NCBI GenBank assembly: GCA_009929095.1
Contig: SABF01000094.1
Coordinates: forward strand, 1 to 6,254
Direction of reading: 5' to 3'
Length of the DNA: 6,254 bases
DNA from: Erysipelotrichia bacterium
Lineage (GTDB): Bacteria > Bacillota_I > Bacilli_A > Erysipelotrichales > Erysipelotrichaceae
Numbering within the stretch: the stretch's first letter is position 1; every line of letters begins with the position of its first letter. The notes under the pieces are model-generated. The model was given only the letters and a program-made list of their open reading frames with translations. It was not told where the DNA came from and searched no databases. This document shows positions 1-5,864 of the stretch, one piece after another. Made by a program: the position numbers and the translations under genes.

Positions 1-72
1 GGTCATTACCATGATCAGAGCCATCAGCAAAGCGAGCCATCTCTTCCAATTTTTTATTAGTGTTTCTTTCAT
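1..72 (-). CDS. N-terminus of an exported protein (partial, signal peptide only)
   Basis: Only the first 24 codons lie in the window; the gene runs off the left edge on the minus strand. The start is the ATG at 72-70, with a strong ribosome binding site (GGGAGGA on the minus strand, positions 87-81) 8 bases upstream. The residues have the plan of a Sec signal peptide: a charged start with several Lys and Arg (MKETLIKNWKRW), then a hydrophobic run of Leu, Ala, Met, Ile and Val up to the edge. Many secreted and cell-wall proteins of Clostridia begin this way. The mature protein is outside the window, so function cannot be assigned. It is transcribed divergently from the pilus-type operon and need not be related to it. 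Confidence 0.75.
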   Translation of the reverse strand, partial: MKETLIKNWKRWLALLMALIMVMT

Positions 73-80
73 ACTGATAT

Positions 81-87
81 TCCTCCC
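81..87 (-). promoter_or_regulatory. Ribosome binding site of the minus-strand exported protein
   Basis: The plus strand reads TCCTCCC, so the minus strand reads GGGAGGA, a near-perfect Shine-Dalgarno sequence 8 bases from the ATG at 72-70. This is the main evidence that the short open frame at the left edge is a real gene start. Confidence 0.75.
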
Positions 88-298
88 ACACATATTCTTT
101 CAGATATCCGGCCGCGAAAAAGCAGAACACTCGGATTCACGCACAGTGAGTATAAGGCTTCTATAAATACCCATGGCATCTTCGTTGATTTTCTGGCACA
201 AACATCCTTTCTTATGACTGTTTTATATCTGTTTGCCGAGTATATTTGCTGAATAAAACCGGTTAGGTACAGCCGGCCTTGTGATATTGAATTAATGA

Positions 299-329
299 TT
301 CACAAATTGGCGCAATTCATCGGTATATA
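299..329 (+). promoter_or_regulatory. Candidate promoter of the pilus-type operon (weak)
   Basis: TTCACA at 299-304 matches the -35 consensus at five of six positions. TATATA at 324-329 could serve as the -10 element, but the 19-base spacer is longer than ideal. Transcription would start near 336 and leave an untranslated leader of roughly 70 bases before the ATG at 410. TAAAAT at 346-351 is an alternative -10 element, but it has no good -35 partner. This is a guess from consensus matching only. Confidence 0.25.
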
Positions 330-409
330 TAAAGCTGATTGATAGTAAAATACTCATGGGTATCGGCTATTCGGATCATGACGGACGATCTCATGTGGGG
401 TAACGGCAT

Positions 410-1060
410 ATGAAAAAATTTGATCTCTTCAAAACTGCTCAGCTGATTGTTACGATGATACTGAGTGTCATCTGTATGAGCCAGGTGCTGCTGAATCCGG
501 CGGTCAGTCAGAAGATTGCAACTGACTCTGATATGCGGCTGCTTTGCATTATGCTCTGGCTGGTACTTGGCATTTCATTTTTGTTCATCTTTGTGGATTT
601 CACACTCTATGCACGGCAGAAGAAAGACTTTGCCGATCTGATAACAACAGTCACTTCTGATCCATTATCCAGAATGGCCAACCGCTTCTCGGTTGATTCC
701 AATATTGAACAGTATGATAAAAACGGAATTCCAGAACATTTCTCCTGCATGATGTTCTGCCTGACCAATATCCAGAAAATAAATTTCCAGTATGGCAGAG
801 ATGATGGCAACCGGGTCATTCAGGACTTCTCCATGATCATGTCTCTGGCAAGCAGAAACCTGTGCTTTGTCGGCAAGAATGGCGGCAATCGATATCTGGC
901 TCTATTCGATGAAGGCAGTGATGAAAAGATCCGTTTATTTGAATCACGCATTGACGCAAAGATCAGAGAATACAATGCCGATCCAGACAATCGCATCATT
1001 AAGTATGCCTATGGCACTCATCCAAGAGTGAAAGTTCCGCAGCTGATATCCATCAGCTGA
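410..1060 (+). CDS. Membrane protein with degenerate GGDEF domain, C-terminus frameshifted
   Basis: The frame encodes 216 residues. Two hydrophobic segments (about residues 10-28 and 44-65) form a membrane hairpin, followed by a cytoplasmic GGDEF-like domain from about residue 80. Family landmarks appear in order: DPLSRMANR (84-92) for the usual DxLTxLxNR start; CLTNIQKINFQYGRDDGNR (117-135) for the DIDxFKxINDxxGHxxGD stretch; and GKNGGNRYLALF (155-166) where RxGGDEFxxLL is expected. Because GGDEF has become GGNRY and the metal-binding Asp is lost, diguanylate cyclase activity is not expected. The protein may instead bind partners or nucleotide. The frame stops at 1060 before the last GGDEF helix, but that helix is encoded just downstream in another frame (separate entry). 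The ATG at 410 has a modest GGGG Shine-Dalgarno sequence at 397-400. It is the first gene of the operon. Confidence 0.75.
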   Translation: MKKFDLFKTAQLIVTMILSVICMSQVLLNPAVSQKIATDSDMRLLCIMLWLVLGISFLFIFVDFTLYARQKKDFADLITTVTSDPLSRMANRFSVDSNIEQYDKNGIPEHFSCMMFCLTNIQKINFQYGRDDGNRVIQDFSMIMSLASRNLCFVGKNGGNRYLALFDEGSDEKIRLFESRIDAKIREYNADPDNRIIKYAYGTHPRVKVPQLISIS

Positions 1061-1134
1061 TTGCTCTGGCTGATCAGCGGGCTGCTGAAAAGTATGATAA
1101 TGCTGCAGACGGGGAGGTCTCATCCCTTGGCTAA
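1018..1134 (+). pseudogene. Displaced C-terminal end of the GGDEF-like gene (apparent frameshift)
   Basis: In the -1 frame relative to the gene at 410, codons from about 1042 to the TAA at 1132-1134 read ADIHQLIALADQRAAEKYDN and a short tail. This matches the last conserved helix of GGDEF domains (eLLxxADxAMYxAK pattern), which the annotated frame lacks. The upstream frame is still GGDEF-like up to KYAYGTHPR (residues 199-206, to about 1027), so the shift lies between about 1018 and 1042. One extra A in the AAA at 1031-1033 would join the frames into a product of about 241 residues. The restored stop at 1132-1134 overlaps the TTG start of the next gene by a few bases, the usual tight spacing in this operon. 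This could be a true mutation, a sequencing error or, less likely, recoding. Confidence 0.65.
1111..1117 (+). promoter_or_regulatory. Ribosome binding site that fixes the TTG start at 1127
   Basis: GGGGAGG is a strong Shine-Dalgarno sequence, with a 9-base spacer to the TTG at 1127. Neither the in-frame TTG at 1061 nor the ATG at 1094 has a comparable site, so this element decides the start of the sigma-like gene. It lies inside the displaced coding tail of the GGDEF-like gene, so the two genes would be translationally coupled if the upstream frame were intact. Confidence 0.7.
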
Positions 1135-2137
1135 ATATGATTACAAATATATACGATCGCTGATCAGAGATATTCGTATTGGAGACAGTGATGCCTTTGC
1201 GGCGATGTTCGCGGCTACCTGTCAAGATCAGTATCATCGTATCTATGCTCGGCTGCAGAATGAGTATGATACACAGGATGTTGTACAGAAGACCTATTCC
1301 ATGATACTGGCATCTGATTCCATTCCCTCTGACCCAAAAACCTTTCTTTCGGTCATGAATCAGTACAGCGATATGCTCTGTCAGAAAGTACTGGAAACCC
1401 GGTCTGAGACAGCCTCTGCTTCAGATTCGGATAAAGCACCAGATCTGAATATCGCTGATGCTGAAACCATGCTGGACTATATCCTGCATGTCAATCACTG
1501 GAATCAGTCTTCCTTTACGCTGGAGACTCTGACAGAATACAACAGCTATCGAAAATCAAAGAGCACTCTTCAGCGGATTATCCTGATTATTATCATGGTC
1601 TGTTTCTGCTGTATCCCGCTGTTCTTTGTCAAACCGGACTTCCGAACAGAATTGATAACAGGCGATAACGGCAGAATCTCCTATCGGATTACCGTCTCGG
1701 CAATTCTGCCGATCGATCGCGTCACCGCATCCATGAACGGAGCCAATCTGCAGGTATCCAAGAACGCTGATGGCACCTATGCTGTGTATCCTGCAGACAA
1801 CGGTGAGATGACCGTCAGCGTATACCTGATTTCTATGCAGTTCAGGGAAGAGACTGTCACTGTAACTAATGTGGATGCCGCAATGCCGACAGTGACTGAC
1901 AAATACCTGAAGGATGGCATGGTGCATCTGATGATTATGGATGAGGGAAGCGGCATTGACTATGATTCCATCTATGCAGTTACAGACACCGGCGAAAAGA
2001 TTCTGCCCTCTTCAGCAGATGAAGAAACCGGAGAAATTACTTTCCCAAGACCGGATGGGTCTTATAATATTTATATCTCTGATAAGAACGGCAATCAGCT
2101 GCATGTAATCCTGCGCATTACTTCTGGCAACGGCTGA
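1127..2137 (+). CDS. Membrane protein with sigma-70 region-2-like N-terminus and Ig-like extracellular domain
   Basis: The TTG start at 1127 gives 336 residues. Residues 7-60 resemble region 2 of ECF-type sigma factors: IRSLIRDIRIGDSDAFAAMF (9-28) parallels the usual 'I..G...AF..L' opening, and NEYDTQDVVQKTY (45-57) parallels 'd.eDvvQetF'. No sigma region 4 helix-turn-helix follows. A polar linker leads to one membrane span (about 151-168, rich in Ile, Cys and Phe). The rest should lie outside the cell; residues 252-331 look like an Ig-like fold, with DEGSGIDYDSI and YISDKNGNQ as typical turns. The layout recalls a membrane-bound regulator with an outside sensor or adhesion domain. Whether the N-terminus can bind RNA polymerase or DNA is unknown; it may be a repurposed helical domain. 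A 37-base gap without a terminator separates it from the next gene. Confidence 0.7.
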   Translation: MAKYDYKYIRSLIRDIRIGDSDAFAAMFAATCQDQYHRIYARLQNEYDTQDVVQKTYSMILASDSIPSDPKTFLSVMNQYSDMLCQKVLETRSETASASDSDKAPDLNIADAETMLDYILHVNHWNQSSFTLETLTEYNSYRKSKSTLQRIILIIIMVCFCCIPLFFVKPDFRTELITGDNGRISYRITVSAILPIDRVTASMNGANLQVSKNADGTYAVYPADNGEMTVSVYLISMQFREETVTVTNVDAAMPTVTDKYLKDGMVHLMIMDEGSGIDYDSIYAVTDTGEKILPSSADEETGEITFPRPDGSYNIYISDKNGNQLHVILRITSGNG

Positions 2138-2160
2138 CCCGCGTATCTTTCCATGAATAC

Positions 2161-2166
2161 AGGAGG
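2161..2166 (+). promoter_or_regulatory. Ribosome binding site that supports the GTG start at 2175
   Basis: AGGAGG lies 8 bases before the GTG at 2175 and selects it over the internal ATGs a few codons later. It sits in a tiny inverted repeat (CAGG-AGG-CCTG, 2160-2170), probably too short to matter. Confidence 0.7.
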
Positions 2167-2174
2167 CCTGCTGC

Positions 2175-3125
2175 GTGCACAAGAAAATGATGCGAACAAC
2201 CCGTATCTTCTTCCCCGCACTGGGTCTTCTTTTCTGTTTTATCTGCTGCAGCTGCACAGCATCCCTTCCTGCCGCATCAGCAGACAGTACAGCCCTGGCA
2301 AATCCGCGTACAGCGATTACCGATCCGCCGATGCCAGAACAGAGCGGAATCCTGGTACTGGACGCAAAGAACGGTAGCTGTTCCATTGATTACTCCAACA
2401 CTTCGGAAGGATATATCTTTGTGACTTATACCGGCAGTGCTGCCAAGGTGCAGATACAGATTACCGAACCGGACGGTAAGGTATATCCCTATCCGCTGAA
2501 TCTTGGCACAGCGGAGCCATTCCCGCTAACCGGCGGGAACGGAGATTACCAGGTCAATGTTTTTGAACAGATCTCCGGTTCCAATTATGCCGTCGTCATG
2601 TCCGGCAGTTTTGCCGTCCAGCTGAATGATGAATTCCGACCGTATCTTTATCCCAGTCAGTACATAAGCTACACAAAGGACAGTCAGAGTGTAAAGCTTG
2701 GCATTGAACTGTCAAAGCAGTCTGCAGATGATCTCGATTATATTGGAAACGTATATGACTATGTGACTTCCAAGATCAGTTATGACAAAGATCTGGCAGC
2801 TGATCCTCCGACAGACTACATTCCGAACCCCGACAGCACCCTGTCTCTTGGAACCGGCATCTGCTTCGACTATGCTTCACTGATGACGGCTATGCTGAGA
2901 AGCCAGGGCATTCCAACGAAGCTTCAGGTCGGCTATACAAGCAATGTCTACCACGCCTGGATCTCAGTATATCTGAATGAGACCGGCTGGATAGACGGAC
3001 TTATCCGCTTTGAAAACAGCGACTGGACACTGATGGACCCGACGCTTGGATCCTATACCAGTGAAGCGGATGTCGCCGACTATACCAAAGATAGCAGCAA
3101 TTATTACGTGATGTATAACTATTAG
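2175..3125 (+). CDS. Transglutaminase-like domain protein, predicted lipoprotein
   Basis: The protein has 316 residues and a GTG start. A basic N-terminus and hydrophobic core end in FICCSCTAS (22-30), which looks like a lipoprotein signal with Cys27 (or Cys24/25) as the lipid-bearing residue, so the protein should sit on the outer face of the membrane. Residues of about 58-150 form a beta-rich region that may be an Ig-like or binding module. The C-terminal part, about 185-316, is a transglutaminase-like (papain-fold) domain: LGTGICFDYASLMTAMLRSQ (225-244) carries the nucleophile Cys230, VYHAWISVYL (258-267) carries His260, and WTLMDPT (284-290) carries Asp288. With the triad complete, activity is likely; such domains act as proteases, amidases or crosslinking enzymes. 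The location before the GspF-type gene suggests processing or crosslinking of surface filament subunits, which is inference. The stop overlaps the next gene's Shine-Dalgarno sequence. Confidence 0.87.
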   Translation: MHKKMMRTTRIFFPALGLLFCFICCSCTASLPAASADSTALANPRTAITDPPMPEQSGILVLDAKNGSCSIDYSNTSEGYIFVTYTGSAAKVQIQITEPDGKVYPYPLNLGTAEPFPLTGGNGDYQVNVFEQISGSNYAVVMSGSFAVQLNDEFRPYLYPSQYISYTKDSQSVKLGIELSKQSADDLDYIGNVYDYVTSKISYDKDLAADPPTDYIPNPDSTLSLGTGICFDYASLMTAMLRSQGIPTKLQVGYTSNVYHAWISVYLNETGWIDGLIRFENSDWTLMDPTLGSYTSEADVADYTKDSSNYYVMYNY

Positions 3126-3129
3126 GAGG
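3124..3129 (+). promoter_or_regulatory. Ribosome binding site that fixes the GspF-like start at 3137
   Basis: AGGAGG overlaps the TAG stop of the transglutaminase gene. It lies only 1 base from the ATG at 3131 but 7 bases from the in-frame ATG at 3137, so the second ATG is the better start. Stop and ribosome site overlapping implies translational coupling of the two genes. Confidence 0.65.
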
Positions 3130-3136
3130 CATGAAC

Positions 3137-4177
3137 ATGAAAAATATCAGACTGAGAAATCCTGAACTGTCAGCATTCTGCGGCCAGATGGCAGTGATCC
3201 TCAAAGCCGGCATCTCCGGCATAGAAGGCATTACAATGATGAACGAGGAAACTGACAGTGAAGCGGACAGGAAGCTTTTGAAAACATTGCTTGCCGGCTA
3301 TGACCAGACCGGTCATCTGTACACCGCCATGAAATCCGCCGGTGCTTTTCCAGATTATATGATTCAGATGACCCGTATCGGAGAAGAATCAGGCAGTCTG
3401 GATGATGTCATGTCCTCTCTTTCCGATCACTACGAACGGGAAGAATCTGTTCGAAGATCCATCCGCAATGCAGTAATCTATCCGCTGATTATGACCGGTA
3501 TGATGATCGCTGTAATTGTCATCCTGCTGGTCAATGTTATGCCGGTATTCAGTCAGGTGTTTGAAGAGCTCGGCACCAGCATGTCCGGGCTTGCCCTGAC
3601 CCTTTACAGCATCGGCAGCCTGCTCAGAACCTATTCTCTTACTTTCATTCTGATTCTTGCGGCAGTTCTCTGTCTGTTTCTGGCCATGGAGCTTTCCGCC
3701 GGCAAAGGATCCCTCAGATATGGCTTTGGCCGTCACTTCAAAAGCATCCGCCGGGCGAATGAAGAAATCGCCGCATGCCGATTTGCCAGCGGCATGTCTC
3801 TGACCCTGCACAGCGGTCTCAATCCTGCCCACTGTCTGGAGCTGACGGCTGACCTGAATGAAGATCCTGATTTCGGAGTGAAGCTTGATGCCTGCCGGAA
3901 AGATGTAGATGCCGGCATGGATCTTTCGGAATCACTGAAGAATCATCAGGTATTCACCGGCATCTATGCCCGTATGGCATCCATCGGTTCAAAGGCTGGA
4001 AGCCTTGATACCGTCATGGGACAGATTGCCAATCTCTATGAGAATGATGTTGATACCGGGCTGAGCAACCGACTGGCAGTGATAGAACCGACACTGATCA
4101 TTGTGCTTTCCGTTCTGGTCGGTGCAATCCTGCTCAGCGTTATGTTTCCGCTTCTGAGCATCATGAGCAGTCTCTGA
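3137..4177 (+). CDS. GspF/PilC/ComGB-family pilus platform protein
   Basis: The protein has 346 residues (348 if the ATG at 3131 is used). It is the polytopic platform protein of type IV pilus, type II secretion and Com pseudopilus systems, which sits at the cytoplasmic membrane and links the ATPase to subunit insertion. It has the family's two repeated domains. In the first (about 10-135), FCGQMAVILKAGISGIEGI (14-32) is the opening helix pair and RIGEESGSLDDVMSSLSDHYE (80-100) the signature. In the second (about 212-340), the matching parts are FASGMSLTLHSGLNPAHCLE (217-236) and SIGSKAGSLDTVMGQIANLYE (282-302). Membrane spans lie at about 115-135, 168-186 and 315-342, the usual three. Length fits Gram-positive members, which lack the long N-terminus of Gram-negative PilC. 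Which of the three systems it serves cannot be settled from this gene alone. Confidence 0.93.
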   Translation: MKNIRLRNPELSAFCGQMAVILKAGISGIEGITMMNEETDSEADRKLLKTLLAGYDQTGHLYTAMKSAGAFPDYMIQMTRIGEESGSLDDVMSSLSDHYEREESVRRSIRNAVIYPLIMTGMMIAVIVILLVNVMPVFSQVFEELGTSMSGLALTLYSIGSLLRTYSLTFILILAAVLCLFLAMELSAGKGSLRYGFGRHFKSIRRANEEIAACRFASGMSLTLHSGLNPAHCLELTADLNEDPDFGVKLDACRKDVDAGMDLSESLKNHQVFTGIYARMASIGSKAGSLDTVMGQIANLYENDVDTGLSNRLAVIEPTLIIVLSVLVGAILLSVMFPLLSIMSSL

Positions 4178-4192
4178 CAGACAGGAGATATG

Positions 4193-4519
4193 ATGAACCA
4201 TTTTCATACCCGCAGAAGTTTTCCAAAATGGCTTATAAACCTGATGATATTTGTAATCATCGTCACGCTGTTTTCCTATGGGACTGCCAGACTGCGGGAT
4301 CGAAGCCATACCCGTCAGAAGGAAACACTTGAATGTGCACTGACCCGGGATATCACTGATTACTATGCATCTTATGGAAGATACCCGGAGAATCTAGATA
4401 CGATTCGTACTGTTTACGGACTTTCCTATGATGAGAAGACATTCTTTATCGATTATCGCATTACCGGTGCAAACATGAGACCGACAGTAGTCGTGCTGGA
4501 AAGGAGCGCTGAATCATGA
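4193..4519 (+). CDS. Small single-span pseudopilin-like protein
   Basis: The protein has 108 residues. Two adjacent ATGs (4190 and 4193) are possible; the AGGAG at 4183-4187 is 2 bases from the first and 5 from the second, so 4193 is preferred. A short basic N-terminus (HTRRSFPKW) precedes one membrane span (about 13-31), and the remaining 75 residues should lie outside. The stretch CALTRDITDYYASYGRYPEN (48-67) resembles the helix-to-loop part of type II secretion major pseudopilins, where 'Y...YGxYP' is common. The canonical prepilin peptidase site (Gly before a FTLxE-like stretch) is missing and no Glu lies at the start of the span, so it may be an uncleaved pilin-like assembly protein. I do not recognise a named family. 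It follows the platform gene after 15 bases and overlaps the next gene by 4 bases. Confidence 0.7.
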   Translation: MNHFHTRRSFPKWLINLMIFVIIVTLFSYGTARLRDRSHTRQKETLECALTRDITDYYASYGRYPENLDTIRTVYGLSYDEKTFFIDYRITGANMRPTVVVLERSAES

Positions 4520-4995
4520 AGAAACAAAGTCATTCCATTGAAGTGCTGTTTCCGGCAGTCCTTCTTCTGCTGTTTGCCACCCTGGCAATCATGGTCGTCA
4601 TATTTTCAGCCAAGACCTATCAGCACATGGCTGAGCGTGCCAGTGAGAACTATACCACCCGCACCGCTTTGAACTATGTCACGCAGAAAGTCAGGCATAA
4701 CGATGTTCAGAACCATGTGCTGATCAATACCTTTGACGGCCATAAGGCGCTCATTCTGCAAGGCGATGGATATGCCACCTATCTGTATGCTTATGACGGC
4801 AGTCTGTATGAGCTGTATCTTCTGGATGGAGCGGAAGCCTCTGCCGCAAGCGGCACTGCCGTACTGGATCTTTCTTCCTTTGATGCAAACTGGGCAGAGG
4901 ATGGTCTTCTGCATATCAGCTGCACGGATTCCGGCGGCAGTCTCTCTGACACCTGCATCTCTCTTCAGTCTTCACAGCAGAAAGGCAATTCATGA
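4516..4995 (+). CDS. DUF4860-like single-span protein of the pilus-type cluster
   Basis: The protein has 159 residues. Its ATG shares an ATGA overlap with the previous stop, and an AAGGAG at 4501-4506 lies 9 bases upstream. A short N-terminus (MKKQSHSIEV) leads to one long hydrophobic span (about 9-31), then TRTALNYVTQKVRHND (48-63), a motif I associate with the DUF4860 family of clostridial proteins found beside GspF-like and PilT-like genes. The outside part is predicted beta-rich, with repeated 'YAYDGSLYELYLLDG'-type strands (91-105) and two cysteines (136, 147) that could form a disulfide. The overall plan, a hydrophobic N-terminal helix followed by a small beta domain, is pilin-like but lacks a FTLxE signal. 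Its biochemical role is unknown; a minor pseudopilin or assembly factor is the best inference. Confidence 0.8.
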   Translation: MKKQSHSIEVLFPAVLLLLFATLAIMVVIFSAKTYQHMAERASENYTTRTALNYVTQKVRHNDVQNHVLINTFDGHKALILQGDGYATYLYAYDGSLYELYLLDGAEASAASGTAVLDLSSFDANWAEDGLLHISCTDSGGSLSDTCISLQSSQQKGNS

Positions 4996-5456
4996 ACAGA
5001 AAGCCGAAACCTTCATCCTCGAATCTGTTCCTGCTGGAATTGATTCTGTCGATTCTGATCTTCGCGCTGGCCAGCACGGTATGCGTTTCTTTCTTTATAC
5101 ATTCGCATAAGATGAGCATTGACGCCTATCGTTTGAATCGAGCAGTGGAGTGCGCCGATTCCGCCGCTGAGATATGCCGCAGTGCAGACAGCAGAGATCA
5201 GCTGGATGCCTATCTGAAAGATGCATATGGCAGCAGTATCCAGACCTCAGATCAGGAAGATGACCTTCGCAGCTATCTGATTTCTTATGATGACTCCTTT
5301 CAGCTGACTTTACCGGATCAGGCAGAATACAGTTTGCGCTTAACCTTGCAGGAAACAGAGGGAATCATGGAATCAAGCATTGCCGTTGTCAGATGTGACA
5401 GTATGGAATCCATCTATTCCCTGGAAGTCATGCATGCAGCAGGAGGCAGACAATGA
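4992..5456 (+). CDS. Pilin-like protein with atypical prepilin N-terminus
   Basis: The protein has 154 residues. The start overlaps the previous stop (ATGA), with AAAGG at 4981-4985 as a modest ribosome site. Residues 11-16 (NLFLLE) followed by LILSILIFALAS match the start of a type IV pilin helix: Glu16 occupies the place of the conserved Glu5, and a basic leader MNRKPKP precedes it. The residue before the expected cleavage point is Asn rather than Gly, so processing by a standard prepilin peptidase is doubtful or would need a relaxed enzyme. After the span (about 12-34) comes a helix with alternating Ala and Glu (RLNRAVECADSAAEICR, 47-63), as in the pilin alpha-1 C-terminal half, then a beta-rich tail. 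It is probably a minor pseudopilin or filament subunit. Other small subunits of this operon lack the Glu, so this one is the most pilin-like. Confidence 0.75.
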   Translation: MNRKPKPSSSNLFLLELILSILIFALASTVCVSFFIHSHKMSIDAYRLNRAVECADSAAEICRSADSRDQLDAYLKDAYGSSIQTSDQEDDLRSYLISYDDSFQLTLPDQAEYSLRLTLQETEGIMESSIAVVRCDSMESIYSLEVMHAAGGRQ

Positions 5457-5845
5457 ATTCAAAGAGAAAGCAGTCCTATCCGATCAACATTGGAACTTCC
5501 ACCCTGCTTGTAGTTTTCCTGATTCTGTGCATGTTTACCTTCGCAGCCATTTCGCTGACCACGGCAAGGAAAGATTATAAGGATGCTAAAAACAGTGCTG
5601 AAAGAAATAAAGAATACTATACGGCTGCTAACTATGCTGAAATGAAGCTGAATGAACTCAATCAGGCAGCCGAACATGAGACAGATGTCAGCTTTGCGAT
5701 AGCGATCAATGATTCACAGGCACTCGATGTAATTCTAAAATGGAATCAGAATGATAAGAAATATGATATTCTGTCTTGGACTACAGTGAATACAGCTGAA
5801 TGGAAAGGTTCAGATTCCAGTCAGCTGATTATTCCAAACAGCTGA
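5453..5845 (+). CDS. Small single-span pilus-cluster protein
   Basis: The protein has 130 residues. Its ATG overlaps the previous stop (ATGA) and has AGGAGG at 5441-5446, 6 bases upstream, the best ribosome site among the four small genes. The N-terminus SYPINIGTSTLL (8-19) leads into one membrane span (about 15-37). An amphipathic helix follows, rich in Lys, Glu and Ala (about 38-72), including the YYTAANYAEMKLNELN stretch (55-70) likely to form a coiled coil or pack along a filament. The end is short and strand-like. This 'NIGTS plus hydrophobic helix plus charged helix' plan is pilin-like in shape but has no Glu in the hydrophobic helix. No named family is recognised. The stop is 19 bases before the ATPase gene, so it is co-transcribed with it. 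Confidence 0.7.
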   Translation: MNSKRKQSYPINIGTSTLLVVFLILCMFTFAAISLTTARKDYKDAKNSAERNKEYYTAANYAEMKLNELNQAAEHETDVSFAIAINDSQALDVILKWNQNDKKYDILSWTTVNTAEWKGSDSSQLIIPNS

Positions 5846-5864
5846 GGAAGGAGAATATGCAGCC

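Larger units (their letters stand above)
73..409. other. Divergent intergenic region, 337 bases
   Basis: This region separates the minus-strand gene at the left edge from the plus-strand operon. It should contain promoters for both directions. No ORF of convincing length, tRNA or terminator hairpin was seen. It is fairly AT-rich, with several TATA-like stretches: TATATA around 324-330 on the plus strand, and TATACT on the minus strand at 154-149 and 244-239. No minus-strand candidate has a convincing -35 box at the right distance. A short imperfect inverted repeat (TGAAT, 5 bases, ATTCA) lies at 288-302, next to the plus-strand promoter candidate, and could be an operator, but it is short enough to occur by chance. 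Confidence 0.6.

Noticed and set aside
378..413. Eleven-codon ORF (MTDDLMWGNGI) ending in an ATGA overlap with the start at 410, a possible leader peptide
   Set aside because: It has no recognisable ribosome binding site and no attenuator-like hairpin follows; an ORF this short is likely to occur by chance.
1025..1042. Programmed -1 frameshift at the end of the GGDEF-like gene
   Set aside because: In-frame codons read GTG AAA GTT, which is not a slippery heptamer, and no strong downstream hairpin was seen. A plain indel is the simpler explanation.
1061..1126. Upstream extension of the sigma-like gene from the TTG at 1061 or the ATG at 1094
   Set aside because: Neither start has a good ribosome site, the added residues do not look like sigma region 2, and this stretch encodes the GGDEF tail in another frame. 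The GGGGAGG before the TTG at 1127 is decisive.
2160..2170. CAGG-AGG-CCTG inverted repeat enclosing the ribosome site of the transglutaminase gene, a possible translational switch
   Set aside because: The arms are 4 bases with a 3-base loop, too weak to sequester the site and explained by the AGGAGG itself.
3389..3832. Long minus-strand open frame opposite the GspF-like gene
   Set aside because: It is a shadow of a well-supported plus-strand gene, with low-complexity polar composition and no family resemblance. The other minus-strand frames at 607-819, 944-1237, 1556-1927, 2012-2386, 3989-4309, 4606-4914 and 5829-6104 are dismissed for the same reason.
4733..5110. Plus-strand open frame across the junction of the DUF4860-like and pilin-like genes
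   Set aside because: It overlaps two coupled genes with better ribosome sites and its Met/Cys/Ile-heavy translation resembles no family.
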